Assembly: GCA_947626355.1 (NCBI GenBank)
Contig: CANQRV010000002.1
Location: forward strand, 46,618-110,617
Length of the DNA stretch: 64,000 nt
Direction of reading: 5' to 3'
Origin: an uncultured Muribaculaceae bacterium
GTDB lineage: Bacteria > Bacteroidota > Bacteroidia > Bacteroidales > Muribaculaceae
A model generated the notes under the pieces. It was not told the DNA's origin and did not search any database. It saw only the letters and a list, made by a program, of their open reading frames with translations. How positions within the stretch are numbered: position 1 is the first letter of the stretch; every line of letters begins with the position of its first letter. The position numbers were made by a program, and so were the translations under genes. Positions 47,647 to 57,334 of the stretch are shown here, in pieces.

Positions 47647-47910
47647 TTAAAGAGAAAGGATTGTGATGTTCTTGAAATCGATGTTGCCTTCTTTCTCGGC
47701 TCTTTTCAGCGCTGCGTTGAGGCCGATCTTGTTGATGGTGCGGAGGGCGTGGGCCGATACGAGCAGCTCGATCCACATGTCTTCCTCTACCCAGTAGAAT
47801 TTCTTGCGGTGAAGGTTGACTTCAAATTTCCTTTTGGTGCGACGTTTCGAGTGGGAGACGTTGTTGCCCACCGACGCCTTTTTGCCTGTAATCTGACAAA
47901 CTTTTGACAT
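47647..47910 (-). CDS. rpmB: 50S ribosomal protein L28
   Basis: An 87-aa basic protein with the L28 pattern: [40 protein letters not shown] and [11 protein letters not shown]. Head of the ribosomal unit, with a long leader before it. Confidence 0.97.
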   Translation of the reverse strand: MSKVCQITGKKASVGNNVSHSKRRTKRKFEVNLHRKKFYWVEEDMWIELLVSAHALRTINKIGLNAALKRAEKEGNIDFKNITILSL

Positions 47911-48037
47911 GGCTGTTTCGGTTGTTGTTTTTTATTTTATAAAAAATCTCAGGGTCATGGCCGCCATCTCAGTTCTCATATCATCGCCAACTGCATCATT
48001 TTCAGCGATTTTAAAGGATGTGCCTATAAACCGATTG

Positions 48038-48069
48038 CAAAATTACATAAAAAATCGCTTACCGCCAAA
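48038..48069 (-). promoter_or_regulatory. Promoter of the rpmB-rpmG-DUF4295 unit
   Basis: On the minus strand TTTG (48069-48066) and TAATTTTG (48045-48038) are 20 nt apart. The leader to rpmB would be about 125 nt, long enough for a ribosomal-protein feedback structure, though none is recognised. Confidence 0.7.
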
Positions 48070-48102
48070 TATTCTGACGCTTATTTGAGCCCGCTGCCGT
48101 TT

Positions 48103-48897
48103 TTACTCGTCGTTGATGTCTTCCTGCATCACATAGCTGTTGCGGAGAAGGTTGATCAGCATCACGATGGCATGGTTGGTGGCGCTCTCGATCACGGTGT
48201 TGCGGTCGCCTTGGAACAGCACGCACTCGCTCACGAGCTGGTCGCCGCATTTCACTGCTATCCACACCGTGCCCACAGGCTTCAGCTTAGTGCCTCCGTC
48301 GGGCCCCGCGATGCCGGTCGTGGCTATCGCGCAGTCGGTGCGCATGAGCCGGGCGGCTCCCTCGGCCATCTCCTCGGCCACCTCGCGGCTCACTGCCCCG
48401 TGATTGTCGATGTCGGCGCGGCTCACGCCGAGAACGTTGGCCTTCACGTCGTTGCTGTAGCTCACTACGCTCCCTAAAAAGTAGGCCGACGATTTCGGCA
48501 CCTGCACTATCCTGTGCGCTATGTTGCCTCCCGTGCAGCTCTCGGCGCTCGACACCGTAAGCTCCCGCTCCAGCAGAAGCTCTCCCAGCACCTGCGAGGG
48601 CGTCCTGTCTTTAAGCGCCACCACCTCCTGCGAGAAGATCTCGTTGAGGTTCTGCTGATATTTGTTCATCTTGAAGCGCAGAAGCTCCACGCCGGAGTTG
48701 ATGCCCGTCAGCGTGATGCGGGTCACCAGATTGTCGGTGGTGATGTCGATTTTCACGTATTCAGGCAGCTGGTCTTCAAAATGCTTCATCACTTTAGAGA
48801 GCTCCTGACGTGTGTAGCCGTAGATCACTACATGGCGCGTCTCCTTGTAGCTCTCGTTCTCCTGATTGGCGGATGATTCTGTCTTTTTAGGTGTCAT
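48103..48897 (-). CDS. CinA C-terminal domain protein (nicotinamide-nucleotide amidase) with an N-terminal extension
   Basis: The 264-aa protein holds a C-terminal CinA/PncC domain (LTVSSAESCTGGNIAHRIVQ, GSVVSYSNDVKANVLGV, TDCAIATTGIAGPDGGTKLKPVGTVWIA) that hydrolyses NMN to NaMN. The MoaB-like N-terminal half of full CinA is missing; instead there are about 95 residues (TRHVVIYGYTRQELSKVMKH) without a recognised domain. The frame is open to 49455, overlapping tsaD, but those 186 codons are Arg/Pro-rich shadow sequence, so ATG 48897 is used. Cotranscribed with tsaD. Confidence 0.85.
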   Translation of the reverse strand: MTPKKTESSANQENESYKETRHVVIYGYTRQELSKVMKHFEDQLPEYVKIDITTDNLVTRITLTGINSGVELLRFKMNKYQQNLNEIFSQEVVALKDRTPSQVLGELLLERELTVSSAESCTGGNIAHRIVQVPKSSAYFLGSVVSYSNDVKANVLGVSRADIDNHGAVSREVAEEMAEGAARLMRTDCAIATTGIAGPDGGTKLKPVGTVWIAVKCGDQLVSECVLFQGDRNTVIESATNHAIVMLINLLRNSYVMQEDINDE

Positions 48898-48953
48898 AGT
48901 CGCTGGGGATTGGTTGATATGGTGGGCTTGTTGTTGTCTTGTGTGTGGGGCGG

Positions 48954-49970
48954 CTAAACGCTCACCCTTGAATATGGCGGCAGGGAGAGGTCGCAGAAGT
49001 CGTTGTCGAGATATTTGAAATATCCGGCGGCTGCCACCATCGCTGCGTTGTCGGTGGTGAAGGCGCGTTCGGGTATCCAGGCCCTTACTCCGCGCTCCTC
49101 GCAGAATCGGGCCACAGCCTCGCGCACTCCGCTGTTGGCCGACACTCCACCTCCGATGGCGATGTGGCCCACCCGGTATTTGTCCTGGGCTTTGGCCAGC
49201 TTGTCGAGCAGGATGTCGATGATGGTGGCCTGGAGCGAGGCGGCGAGGTCGGCTTTGTGGCGCTCGATAAAGTCGGGGTCGCTCTTCAGGTTGTCGCGCA
49301 GCAGATAGAGGAAGGAGGTCTTCAGCCCGCTGAAGGAGTAGTCGAGCCCCTCGATGTGGGGCTTGCTCAGGCGGAACGCCTTCGGGTCGCCCTCCGCAGC
49401 CAGCCTGTCGATGTGCGGGCCCCCGGGATAGGGCAGTCCCATCACTTTGGCGCATTTGTCGAAGGCCTCGCCGGCGGCGTCGTCGATGGTCGTGCCGGCG
49501 ATTTCCATGTCGCGCGGGCTCTTCACGTATACTATCTGTGAGTTTCCTCCCGATATCAGCAGGCAGAGAAAGGGGAATTCCGGATGCTCGTCGGCCTCCG
49601 AGCGCCTGATGAAGTGGGAGAGCACGTGGCCATGGAGGTGGTTGACGTCAATCAGTGGAATGCCGAGACCCACCGCCATCCCTTTGGCAAAGCTGGTGCC
49701 CACAAGGAGAGAGCCGAGAAGCCCCGGCCCGCGTGTGAAGGCTATGGCCGTCAGCTCGCTTTTTCTCACTCCCGCCTGCCGCAGAGCCTCGCTCACCACA
49801 GGCACTATGTTCTGCTGGTGGGCCCGTGATGCAAGCTCCGGCACGACGCCTCCGTAGGCCTCATGCACTTTCTGGCTCGCTATGACGTTGCTCAGCAGGA
49901 TGCCGTTGCGTATCACTGCCGACGAGGTGTCGTCGCAAGATGATTCTATTCCTATTATCGTTACGCTCAT
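48954..49970 (-). CDS. tsaD: tRNA N6-adenosine threonylcarbamoyltransferase
   Basis: TsaD transfers the threonylcarbamoyl group to A37 of ANN-decoding tRNAs. The 338-aa ASKHA-fold protein begins IIGIESSCDDTSSAVI, has the metal-binding VNHLHGHVLSHF (two His), GGNSQIVYV, and GGGVSANSGVREAVA. Start at 49970. Forms a unit with the cinA-like gene. TsaC/Sua5 is also encoded in this window. Confidence 0.97.
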   Translation of the reverse strand: MSVTIIGIESSCDDTSSAVIRNGILLSNVIASQKVHEAYGGVVPELASRAHQQNIVPVVSEALRQAGVRKSELTAIAFTRGPGLLGSLLVGTSFAKGMAVGLGIPLIDVNHLHGHVLSHFIRRSEADEHPEFPFLCLLISGGNSQIVYVKSPRDMEIAGTTIDDAAGEAFDKCAKVMGLPYPGGPHIDRLAAEGDPKAFRLSKPHIEGLDYSFSGLKTSFLYLLRDNLKSDPDFIERHKADLAASLQATIIDILLDKLAKAQDKYRVGHIAIGGGVSANSGVREAVARFCEERGVRAWIPERAFTTDNAAMVAAAGYFKYLDNDFCDLSLPPYSRVSV

Positions 49971-49992
49971 TTCTGATTTTATTCCTAATCTG

Positions 49993-50000
49993 CAAAGTTA
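49993..50000 (-). promoter_or_regulatory. -7 element of tsaD
   Basis: TAACTTTG on the minus strand, 23 nt before the tsaD start. No clear -33 box at the right distance. Confidence 0.45.
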
Positions 50001-50104
50001 ACAATTTTTCTCCAACCAATCGTATTTCAAACGGCATTTTACTCCTATAATTCTCCATTTCCTTGCCCGCTGCTGTCCGTCGGTTCATGTTTTTTTAGTT
50101 CCCT

Positions 50105-50136
50105 TTTGGCTGGCTGCAAAGTTATCGCTAACTTTG
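50105..50136 (+). promoter_or_regulatory. Promoter of tamB, embedded in a perfect palindrome
   Basis: TTTG at 50105-50108 and TAACTTTG at 50129-50136 are 20 nt apart. The -7 box is the right arm of an 11+11 inverted repeat (50114-50124 and 50129-50139) whose left arm is a mirror TAACTTTG on the minus strand. The -7 box ends 9 nt from ATG 50146, so the mRNA would be almost leaderless. Confidence 0.6.
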
Positions 50137-50145
50137 CAGTGCGCT

Positions 50146-53100
50146 ATGGCCTTTGTCAGATCAATATATAAGGTAGCTCGAAGCATTCTTTTTTCCGCGG
50201 TGGTTCTCGTGGCCATCGTTTTCATAGCCCTTTATCTTGTATGCTCCAATCCCGGCATGCAGAAAAGGGCCCGGGAGCTGGCGCAGCGCGAGGCATCCGC
50301 CTTTCTTGGCGCGAAGGTGGAGATAGGCGACTTTGCCTTCATGCCTTTTAATGAGGCGCGTCTTTCAGATGTGAGGGTCTTCACTCCCGATGGCAGGCGA
50401 TGCGTCGACATAGCGACGCTTGGAGTCGGCATCAACCTCTGGCGGCTTCTAACCGACAGGAAGATCGAGATCACCTACGTTGAGCTTGTCGGTCTTGATG
50501 CCTCCCTCTGGCAGGCGAGGGATGGAGATCCCCTTAATATAGATTTCATAATAAAGGCTTTCGCTCCGAAGCAGAAGAATCGACCGCCCGCGAGATTCGA
50601 CCTCAAGCTCCACAATGTGGTGGTGAGGCGCTGCAAGGTGTCGTTCGACAGGTGGTGGAAGCCATCTGCCTCCGACTCCCGCAAGATCGATTTCAACCAT
50701 CTAAGAGTCTGCGATATAAAGGCCGACATTTATTTCCCGAGAATCGCCAACGACAATTTCGAGGTCGACCTCAGGCGTCTCTCGCTGAATGTTGATTCCA
50801 TTTTCTATCTCGACAATCTACAGCTGAAGGCCCATCTCACCAACCACTCCCTGTCGGTACGCGACCTCGAGGCGCAGCTGCCGGCCACCACCATATCTCC
50901 GGCGGATTTCAATCTGACTTTCAACGGATATAAGGATATCCCCGAGGCCCTGAAGCGTGGAAGCCATTCCCTTGTTATGGTCGACAATCCTGTCTCTCCG
51001 GCCGATTTCAGGGCCTTCTTCCCTCCTTTGGCGCAGTGGTCTCAGACAGTCAGCCTCTCTCTTGATGTGTCGGGAAATCTCGATGAGGTGGACATCGACA
51101 ACATCGGCATTCTGTCCGACGGACTGAGAGTGGAGGCAGTTGCTTCGCTCTCCGGATTGCTCCACCGGGAAAACCTTAAAATCAATCTGGATGACCTGCG
51201 GCTGAAGGCCTCCTCCTCTTTCCTGTCGTCGGCGCTCGACATCATTTCCTCCAAGGCAGCCCTCATTCGCCGATATGCAGACGCTGTTGGCAATCTGTCG
51301 CTTGAGGCTGCGGGACATGCCGATATGGCAGAGCGTGCGGCAGACGCGGACTGCCTCATCGGCACTTCGGCCGGTGAGGTATCCATATCCGGAAGCACCC
51401 ACTGGCAGGGAAAGGACATTGCCTTTAGCGGCATGGCTGAGACAGAGGCGCTCGACCTCTCGATGGTGCCTTCTCTCGGCGACTTCGGCAGTGTCTCCTT
51501 CAGCGTTGAGGGGGAGGGGAGTGTCATCGGTGGCGACTTCAATGGCAATGTGGCGCTGTCGGTGCCGCAGATGGTCTACCGGGGGAGACCCATATATAAT
51601 ATAGAGGTCAATGCCGGGAAAGCTGACCGGGATGTCAAGGCATCATTCGATATCGACGATCCGTCGGCAGTAATCCACGCCGAGCTCGCGGCAGTAATCG
51701 ATGGCGTCAGCAGTGTGGCCAAGGCTTCTGTCGGTGTCAGCCGGTTCATCCCGTCCGATTTCGGGCTGGCTTCCGCCTACAGCGACTATGTGGCCGCTGT
51801 CGATGTAGACGTCGATCTAAAGGGCAATTCCCTCTCCAATATGACGGGCAAGGCAACCGTGAGCGATTTCGATTTCTCACGCCCCGGCTCTCCATCCCTG
51901 CATATCAACGAGATGACGCTCACCTCCGATGTAAATTACGACGGAACATACATATACGGAGTGAAAAGCGATTTCCTCAACGGTACGATCCACGGCCGCT
52001 TCGATTTCCCGTCGCTCGGAAGCGACCTCAAATGGATGCTCGCGCAATGCATTCCGGCTCTTTTCGATACCCGGCGCGATGCCGATGTGCCGGGCTCGAT
52101 GGCCCAGCTCAATCTCACTGTGTATCCCGACGAGGGTCTGGTCGACTTTTTCCATCTCCCGGTGTCCCCGCTCGTGCCTCTTCGGATCACCGGCGTCTTC
52201 GACACCTCACTCGGAGCGGCCTCCCTCACGGCAAGTCTCCCATATATGCGTCAGGGCTCCAACAAGCTCGTGAGAGACATTTCGCTCAAGGCCAACATCG
52301 ATGCCTCGAAAGGGGTGACGGGCCTGAAGGCGTCCACGATATATCCTGCTAAGAAGGGCGACATCAAGATCGACCTCGGCGTCTATGGAAAATACAACGA
52401 CGTGATGGCCGACATCGGCCTGCAGTCGGTGAGCGGTCCGAAGGTGGAGGGGAAGCTCTCGCTCGACTTCAACATCGACAGGCAGCAGGGTCTCACCGGT
52501 GCGCCGGATGTCAAGGTCGGTATCGTGCCTTCCGAGCTCAACATCGGCAATGCCGTGTGGAAGATAGCTCCGGCCAGTATCTCATGTCGCGGCAATGTCA
52601 TCACCATCGACAACCTCCGGATGTGGCACGACAGCCAGCTTGTGGATATCTCCGGCGTCGCGTCTCCTTCCCCGGCCGACACTGTCGACATCCGTCTCCA
52701 TGATTTTGATCTCGATTACCTTTTCGATACCCTCAATATCAATTACGTCACTTTCGGGGGCCGGGCTACCGGCCACATCGCCGGCTCATCGCTCCTGAGC
52801 CGCGCTCCCCATGCCGCCACGAGGTTCCTTCACGTCGACTCGTTGAGCTATAACGGAACGGTGCTTGGCAACGGCGACCTCTCGTCGAGTTGGGACAATG
52901 AGGCCAAAGAAGTGAAGATAAGGGCGGATATCGCCGATGTCTCAGGGCGGGGAGGGCGTCGGGCCCTTGTCGACGGCGGCGTCTGGATAGGAAGGGACTC
53001 CCTCAGTTTCGACATCGACGCGAATAAGGTGGATGTCGGATTCATGAAGCCTTTCATGTCGGCTTTCACCTCCGATGTCGGCGGCAGGGCCTCAGGCCAT

Positions 53101-54684
53101 GTAAAGCTCTTCGGCACTTTCAGCGACATCGACCTTACCGGCCGTATCTTCGCCGACAGCATAGGCATGAAGGTCGACTACACCAATGTCTACTACCACG
53201 GCTCCGATTCCGTATTCATAGAGCCCGGCAAGATCATCATTCCCGACTTCCGGCTCTACGACCGATATGGCAATTCGGCCATTCTCAACGGCGTTGTGGG
53301 TCACCGCTACTTCCACGAGCCTACCTTCACGTTCAAGGTCTCCGAGGCACGCGACCTTCTCTGCTATGACACCAACGCCACGCTCAACCCCGACTGGTAT
53401 GGCCGTGTCTTCGGCTCCGGCGGCGGTATGTTGCGCGGTGTGCCAGGCCTTGTCACCATCGACATCGATATGGCCACGCGGCGCAATTCCACTTTTACTT
53501 TCGTGCTTAACGACACCCAGGCGGCCGACGACTATAAGTTCCTCAGCTTCTCCGACCGGCGGGCAGAAGCGCGTATGGTGGCCGAGGCCGACAGCACTCG
53601 CGATTTCACTGCGTTGTTCAGAAAACAGATACAGCACGCTTCTGAAGACGTGCCCTCCAATTTCCGCCTCGGAATCCGCGCCACCGTGACTCCGCAGGCC
53701 GAGCTCAACATCATCATGGACCCCATCGGCGGCGACAAGATAACGGCCAGAGGCAGCGGTGCCATGCAGATCGACTATGATGCCGACAACGACCAGATGC
53801 TCATGTATGGCAAATACGTGCTCGACGAGGGAAAATATAATTTCAGCCTTCAGGACATTATCCTCAAGGATTTCACGATCAGGCAGGGGAGCAGCATATC
53901 GTTCAACGGCGACCCGCTGCGGGCCATCCTCGACATAACCGCCCTCTACAGGGTCAATACCAATCTCACCGACCTCGACAAGAGCTTCTCGACCGACAAG
54001 GACCTCAACCGCACCAATGTGCCCGTCGATGCGGTGCTAAAGGTCACCGGCGAGATGACAAGCCCCGACATCTCCTTCGACATCGACCTCCCCACGCTGA
54101 CGGAGGATGTGGAGCGCAAGGTGAAGAGCATCATCTCCACCGACGACATGATGAGCCGCCAGATCATCTACCTGCTCGCGCTCAACCGCTTCTATACTCC
54201 GGAATATATGGGTGGCGGATCAAACGGCGGCGAGCTCGCATCAGTGGCGTCGTCCACTCTCTCCTCCCAGCTCAGCAATATGCTCGGCCGTCTCACCGAT
54301 AAGTTCACGCTGTCGCCCGCTTTCAGAAGCGACAAGGGCGACTTCTCCGACCTCGAATTCGATGTGGCCCTCTCGTCCCGTCTGCTCAACAACCGCCTGC
54401 TCATCAACGGTAATTTCGGTTATCGCGACCGTAGCACCTCCTCAACAACTCTCGTGGGTGATTTCGATATCGAATACCTTCTCTCGCGAAGCGGCAATCT
54501 GCGACTCAAGGCCTACAACCATTTCAACGACCAGAACTATTATCTCCGCTCAAGCCTCACGACCCAGGGCATCGGCATAATCTACCGCCGCGACTTCAAC
54601 AATCCCTTCACGTTCCTTAAAAAAAGAAAAAAGAAAGCCGACTCCTCCAAAAACGCTGCCGACTCCGTCGACTCCAAAAAATAA
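50146..54684 (+). CDS. tamB: Translocation and assembly module TamB-like protein
   Basis: A 1512-aa AsmA/TamB-type envelope protein. One N-terminal membrane anchor (ILFSAVVLVAIVFIALYLV) is followed by a very long periplasmic beta-rich domain, typical of hydrophobic-groove bridges that carry phospholipids between membranes. The C-terminal 350 residues are the TamB (DUF490) domain, with LMYGKYVLDEGKYNFSLQDI, RQIIYLLALNRFYTPEYM and the final barrel-like strands (YLLSRSGNLRLKAYNHFNDQ). It ends with a Lys-rich tail. The frame extends 4 codons to TTG 50134 inside the promoter; ATG 50146 is taken. In Bacteroidota tamB often pairs with a BamA-like gene, which is absent here; tsaD is divergent. Confidence 0.9.
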   Translation: MAFVRSIYKVARSILFSAVVLVAIVFIALYLVCSNPGMQKRARELAQREASAFLGAKVEIGDFAFMPFNEARLSDVRVFTPDGRRCVDIATLGVGINLWRLLTDRKIEITYVELVGLDASLWQARDGDPLNIDFIIKAFAPKQKNRPPARFDLKLHNVVVRRCKVSFDRWWKPSASDSRKIDFNHLRVCDIKADIYFPRIANDNFEVDLRRLSLNVDSIFYLDNLQLKAHLTNHSLSVRDLEAQLPATTISPADFNLTFNGYKDIPEALKRGSHSLVMVDNPVSPADFRAFFPPLAQWSQTVSLSLDVSGNLDEVDIDNIGILSDGLRVEAVASLSGLLHRENLKINLDDLRLKASSSFLSSALDIISSKAALIRRYADAVGNLSLEAAGHADMAERAADADCLIGTSAGEVSISGSTHWQGKDIAFSGMAETEALDLSMVPSLGDFGSVSFSVEGEGSVIGGDFNGNVALSVPQMVYRGRPIYNIEVNAGKADRDVKASFDIDDPSAVIHAELAAVIDGVSSVAKASVGVSRFIPSDFGLASAYSDYVAAVDVDVDLKGNSLSNMTGKATVSDFDFSRPGSPSLHINEMTLTSDVNYDGTYIYGVKSDFLNGTIHGRFDFPSLGSDLKWMLAQCIPALFDTRRDADVPGSMAQLNLTVYPDEGLVDFFHLPVSPLVPLRITGVFDTSLGAASLTASLPYMRQGSNKLVRDISLKANIDASKGVTGLKASTIYPAKKGDIKIDLGVYGKYNDVMADIGLQSVSGPKVEGKLSLDFNIDRQQGLTGAPDVKVGIVPSELNIGNAVWKIAPASISCRGNVITIDNLRMWHDSQLVDISGVASPSPADTVDIRLHDFDLDYLFDTLNINYVTFGGRATGHIAGSSLLSRAPHAATRFLHVDSLSYNGTVLGNGDLSSSWDNEAKEVKIRADIADVSGRGGRRALVDGGVWIGRDSLSFDIDANKVDVGFMKPFMSAFTSDVGGRASGHVKLFGTFSDIDLTGRIFADSIGMKVDYTNVYYHGSDSVFIEPGKIIIPDFRLYDRYGNSAILNGVVGHRYFHEPTFTFKVSEARDLLCYDTNATLNPDWYGRVFGSGGGMLRGVPGLVTIDIDMATRRNSTFTFVLNDTQAADDYKFLSFSDRRAEARMVAEADSTRDFTALFRKQIQHASEDVPSNFRLGIRATVTPQAELNIIMDPIGGDKITARGSGAMQIDYDADNDQMLMYGKYVLDEGKYNFSLQDIILKDFTIRQGSSISFNGDPLRAILDITALYRVNTNLTDLDKSFSTDKDLNRTNVPVDAVLKVTGEMTSPDISFDIDLPTLTEDVERKVKSIISTDDMMSRQIIYLLALNRFYTPEYMGGGSNGGELASVASSTLSSQLSNMLGRLTDKFTLSPAFRSDKGDFSDLEFDVALSSRLLNNRLLINGNFGYRDRSTSSTTLVGDFDIEYLLSRSGNLRLKAYNHFNDQNYYLRSSLTTQGIGIIYRRDFNNPFTFLKKRKKKADSSKNAADSVDSKK

Positions 54685-54688
54685 TTGT

Positions 54689-54696
54689 TAACTTTG
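54689..54696 (+). promoter_or_regulatory. -7-like element before the patatin gene
   Basis: TAACTTTG lies 5 nt after the tamB stop. No good -33 box. A nine-codon frame (ATG 54701 to TGA 54728) begins 4 nt later and its TGA overlaps the patatin ATG. Confidence 0.35.
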
Positions 54697-54726
54697 CACT
54701 ATGAAACCATATAACGCTTCCCTCAG

Positions 54727-55545
54727 ATGAAACTGGCCTTCACTATCGACGGACTGCTCGAGAAGATCGGCCTCGGCAGAGACAATTCCGTTGGAATAGC
54801 CTTCGCCGGCGGGGGCGCCCGCGGCTTCTCCCATATCGGAGTGCTTATGGCTTTCGAGAAATTCGGCATAACCCCCAAGGTGATGTCGGGCGTCAGCGCA
54901 GGTGCCATAGCCATCGCCCTCTACGGCGCGGGCCTGACCCCGCTCGAGATCATCGACTGCTTCGTCAGCGCCGGCAAATTCGGCGATTTCACCGAGTGGT
55001 CGATTCCCAAGACCGGCTTCATGAAGCTCGACAAGTTTGGCAAGATGCTCGAGTCCTGGCTTCCTGTGAAGCGTCTCGAGGATTTCCGTATCCCCTCCGT
55101 GATCTGCGCCACCGATTTCGACAACGCCAGGTCAGTGGGTTGGGCCAAGGGAGAGGTGGTGCCCAGAGTGCTCGCCTCGTGCAGCATTCCGGTGGTGTTT
55201 CAGCCGGTCAGGATCAACGGCGTCAACTATGTCGACGGCGGTGTGCTGCGCAACCTTCCCGCCTGGGCCATACGCGACTATTGCCAGACTCTGTATGGAA
55301 GCAACTGCAGCCCGATGCGCCGGGCCTCGTCCTCGCGCCAGTCGCTGATCGACATCGCCCTGCGCTCGTTTCATCTGATGATGAAGTCAAACACCCCTCA
55401 GGATATTCGTCTGTGCGACTATCTGATAGAAAACCAGAGCCTCGCCAATTTCGGCACTTTCCAGCTCTCGGCCCTCCACAAGGCTGTCGCGGCCGGATAC
55501 GACACCGCCTGCATGGTGCTTGAGAAATCGCTATCACAGAAATGA
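54727..55545 (+). CDS. Patatin-like phospholipase
   Basis: A 272-aa serine lipase of the patatin/RssA type. The oxyanion glycines GGGARGFSHIGVLMAFE near 28-45, nucleophile Ser in MSGVSAGAIAIA and Asp in YVDGGVLRNLP are all present in order. No signal peptide. Substrate (phospholipid or lysophospholipid) not deducible. Follows tamB closely, suggesting a shared envelope-lipid role, and precedes the amylase by 28 nt. Confidence 0.9.
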   Translation: MKLAFTIDGLLEKIGLGRDNSVGIAFAGGGARGFSHIGVLMAFEKFGITPKVMSGVSAGAIAIALYGAGLTPLEIIDCFVSAGKFGDFTEWSIPKTGFMKLDKFGKMLESWLPVKRLEDFRIPSVICATDFDNARSVGWAKGEVVPRVLASCSIPVVFQPVRINGVNYVDGGVLRNLPAWAIRDYCQTLYGSNCSPMRRASSSRQSLIDIALRSFHLMMKSNTPQDIRLCDYLIENQSLANFGTFQLSALHKAVAAGYDTACMVLEKSLSQK

Positions 55546-55573
55546 CACTATAGAAAACACTTGCAGATATAAA

Positions 55574-57295
55574 ATGGAAAAATTAATCGTATATCAGCTT
55601 TTCCCGCGCATCTTCACCAACGACAATCCCATCTGCGATCCATGGGGCTCTTTGGAGCGCAACGGCAGCGGGAAAATGAACCAGATCACCCCCAGGGTGC
55701 TCAGGTCTATCAAGGACCTTGGCGTCAACTGCCTTTGGCTCACCGGTGTGATCGAGCATGCCACTAAAACCGATTTCTCCTCTTTCGGCATAACTCCCGA
55801 CAATCCCAATGTCGTGAAAGGTGAGGCCGGATCTCCTTACGCCGTGAAAGACTGGTATGACGTCGATCCGGCTCTCGCGGTCGACGTTCCCAACAGGATG
55901 CGGGAATTCGAGGCCCTCGTGAAGCGCATCCACAAGGCCGGCATGAAGGTGATACTCGACTATGTGCCCAACCACACGGCGCGTGTCTATCATTCCGACG
56001 CCGCTCCCGAGGGGATAGCCGATTTCGGCGCCGACGACAACATCGGAATGTTCTTCACTCCGCAAAACAATTACTACTATATCACCAACCAGCAGTTCTC
56101 CCCCGATTTCGACATCTCTTCCGAAGGCGCAGCCCCATATGTGGAATTTCCGGCCAAGGCCACGGGCAACGACTGCTTTACCGCTTTCTGCCACAAGACC
56201 GACTGGTATGAGACCGTGAAGCTAAACTACGGTCACGACTACGGCGATAATTCCGACCATTTCGATCCGGTGCCCGACACCTGGATCAGGATGCTCCACA
56301 TACTCCGGTTCTGGGCAGCCAAAGGCATCGACGGCTTCCGTTGCGACATGGTGTTTATGGTGCCTCTCGCTTTCTGGCACTGGGCTATTCCCCAGGTGAA
56401 GAAAGACTGGCCGGAACTGATTTTCATCGGAGAGATCTACGACATCGCCCTCTACCGACCTTTCCTCGACTACGGCTGCTTCGATTACCTTTACGACAAG
56501 GTAGGCCTCTACGACACCCTCGTAGGCATAGAGAAAGGTCATCTCTCGGCCGCACGCCTCACCGACTGCTGGCAGGCTGTCGACGGGATAGGGGAGCGGA
56601 TGCTCAATTTCCTCGAGAACCACGACGAGGTGAGGTTTGCATCCAAGGCTTACGCCGGCGATCCCCTCAGAGTGGTGCCGTCGCTGGTGGTCAGCTCGAT
56701 GATCTCAAAAGGACCCTTCATGATTTATTACGGTCAGGAGCTCGGGGAGCCTGCCGCAGACAACGAGGGGTTTGCGGGCGACAACGACCGTACCACCATC
56801 TTCGACTACTGGAGCCTCGCCACGCTGCGACGCTGGTATGACCGGGGAAAGGTCGACGGCACATCCCTGACCCCGCAGGAGAAATGGCTGCGCGGCTTCT
56901 ACTCGCGCTGCCTGCATCTCTGCAACAGCTGCGCTCCTGTTCGCGAGGGCGATTTCTTCGATCTCATGTACGTCAACCTGCGTAACCATGGTTTCAATCC
57001 CCACCGTCAGTTCGCTTTCCTCAGATACACCGCCGACCAGTGCGTGCTGATTGTGGCCAATTTCGACCATGCATCTGTCGATGTGGCGATCAACATTCCT
57101 GAGCTGGCCATCTCGATGGCTGCCCTCGAATGCGGCGAGACCACCTCTGAATGTCTCATCTCCGACCGCCTTTTCCGTTTCTGTGTCTCCGATGAAGAGC
57201 CCCTGCGCCTGCATCTCGAGGCTGCCGATGCCGTGGTGATTCCACTGCCGAAGAAAAGAAAAGCGGCTCCCGACTATGGAAAATCGAAAAAATAA
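55574..57295 (+). CDS. Cytoplasmic alpha-amylase family protein (GH13)
   Basis: A 573-aa GH13 (beta/alpha)8 enzyme. It shows GVNCLWLTGVIEH, LDYVPNHTAR, the nucleophile region GIDGFRCDMVFMV, acid/base Glu in LIFIGEIYD and the stabiliser Asp in LENHDEVRFASK. No signal peptide, so it likely acts on internal glycogen or maltodextrins. Exact specificity unknown. The frame opens at 55520 but ATG 55574 (MEKLIVYQLFPRIF) begins at the expected first strand. The C-terminus is a beta-sandwich followed by a Lys-rich tail. Confidence 0.92.
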   Translation: MEKLIVYQLFPRIFTNDNPICDPWGSLERNGSGKMNQITPRVLRSIKDLGVNCLWLTGVIEHATKTDFSSFGITPDNPNVVKGEAGSPYAVKDWYDVDPALAVDVPNRMREFEALVKRIHKAGMKVILDYVPNHTARVYHSDAAPEGIADFGADDNIGMFFTPQNNYYYITNQQFSPDFDISSEGAAPYVEFPAKATGNDCFTAFCHKTDWYETVKLNYGHDYGDNSDHFDPVPDTWIRMLHILRFWAAKGIDGFRCDMVFMVPLAFWHWAIPQVKKDWPELIFIGEIYDIALYRPFLDYGCFDYLYDKVGLYDTLVGIEKGHLSAARLTDCWQAVDGIGERMLNFLENHDEVRFASKAYAGDPLRVVPSLVVSSMISKGPFMIYYGQELGEPAADNEGFAGDNDRTTIFDYWSLATLRRWYDRGKVDGTSLTPQEKWLRGFYSRCLHLCNSCAPVREGDFFDLMYVNLRNHGFNPHRQFAFLRYTADQCVLIVANFDHASVDVAINIPELAISMAALECGETTSECLISDRLFRFCVSDEEPLRLHLEAADAVVIPLPKKRKAAPDYGKSKK

Positions 57296-57334
57296 TATTA
57301 ATTTAGCGATATCTTAATTTTACATAAACCATAT

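Noticed and set aside
48898..49455. N-terminal 186-codon extension of the CinA-like frame
   Set aside because: It overlaps tsaD on the same strand and is Arg/Pro/His-rich shadow sequence; the true start is 48897.
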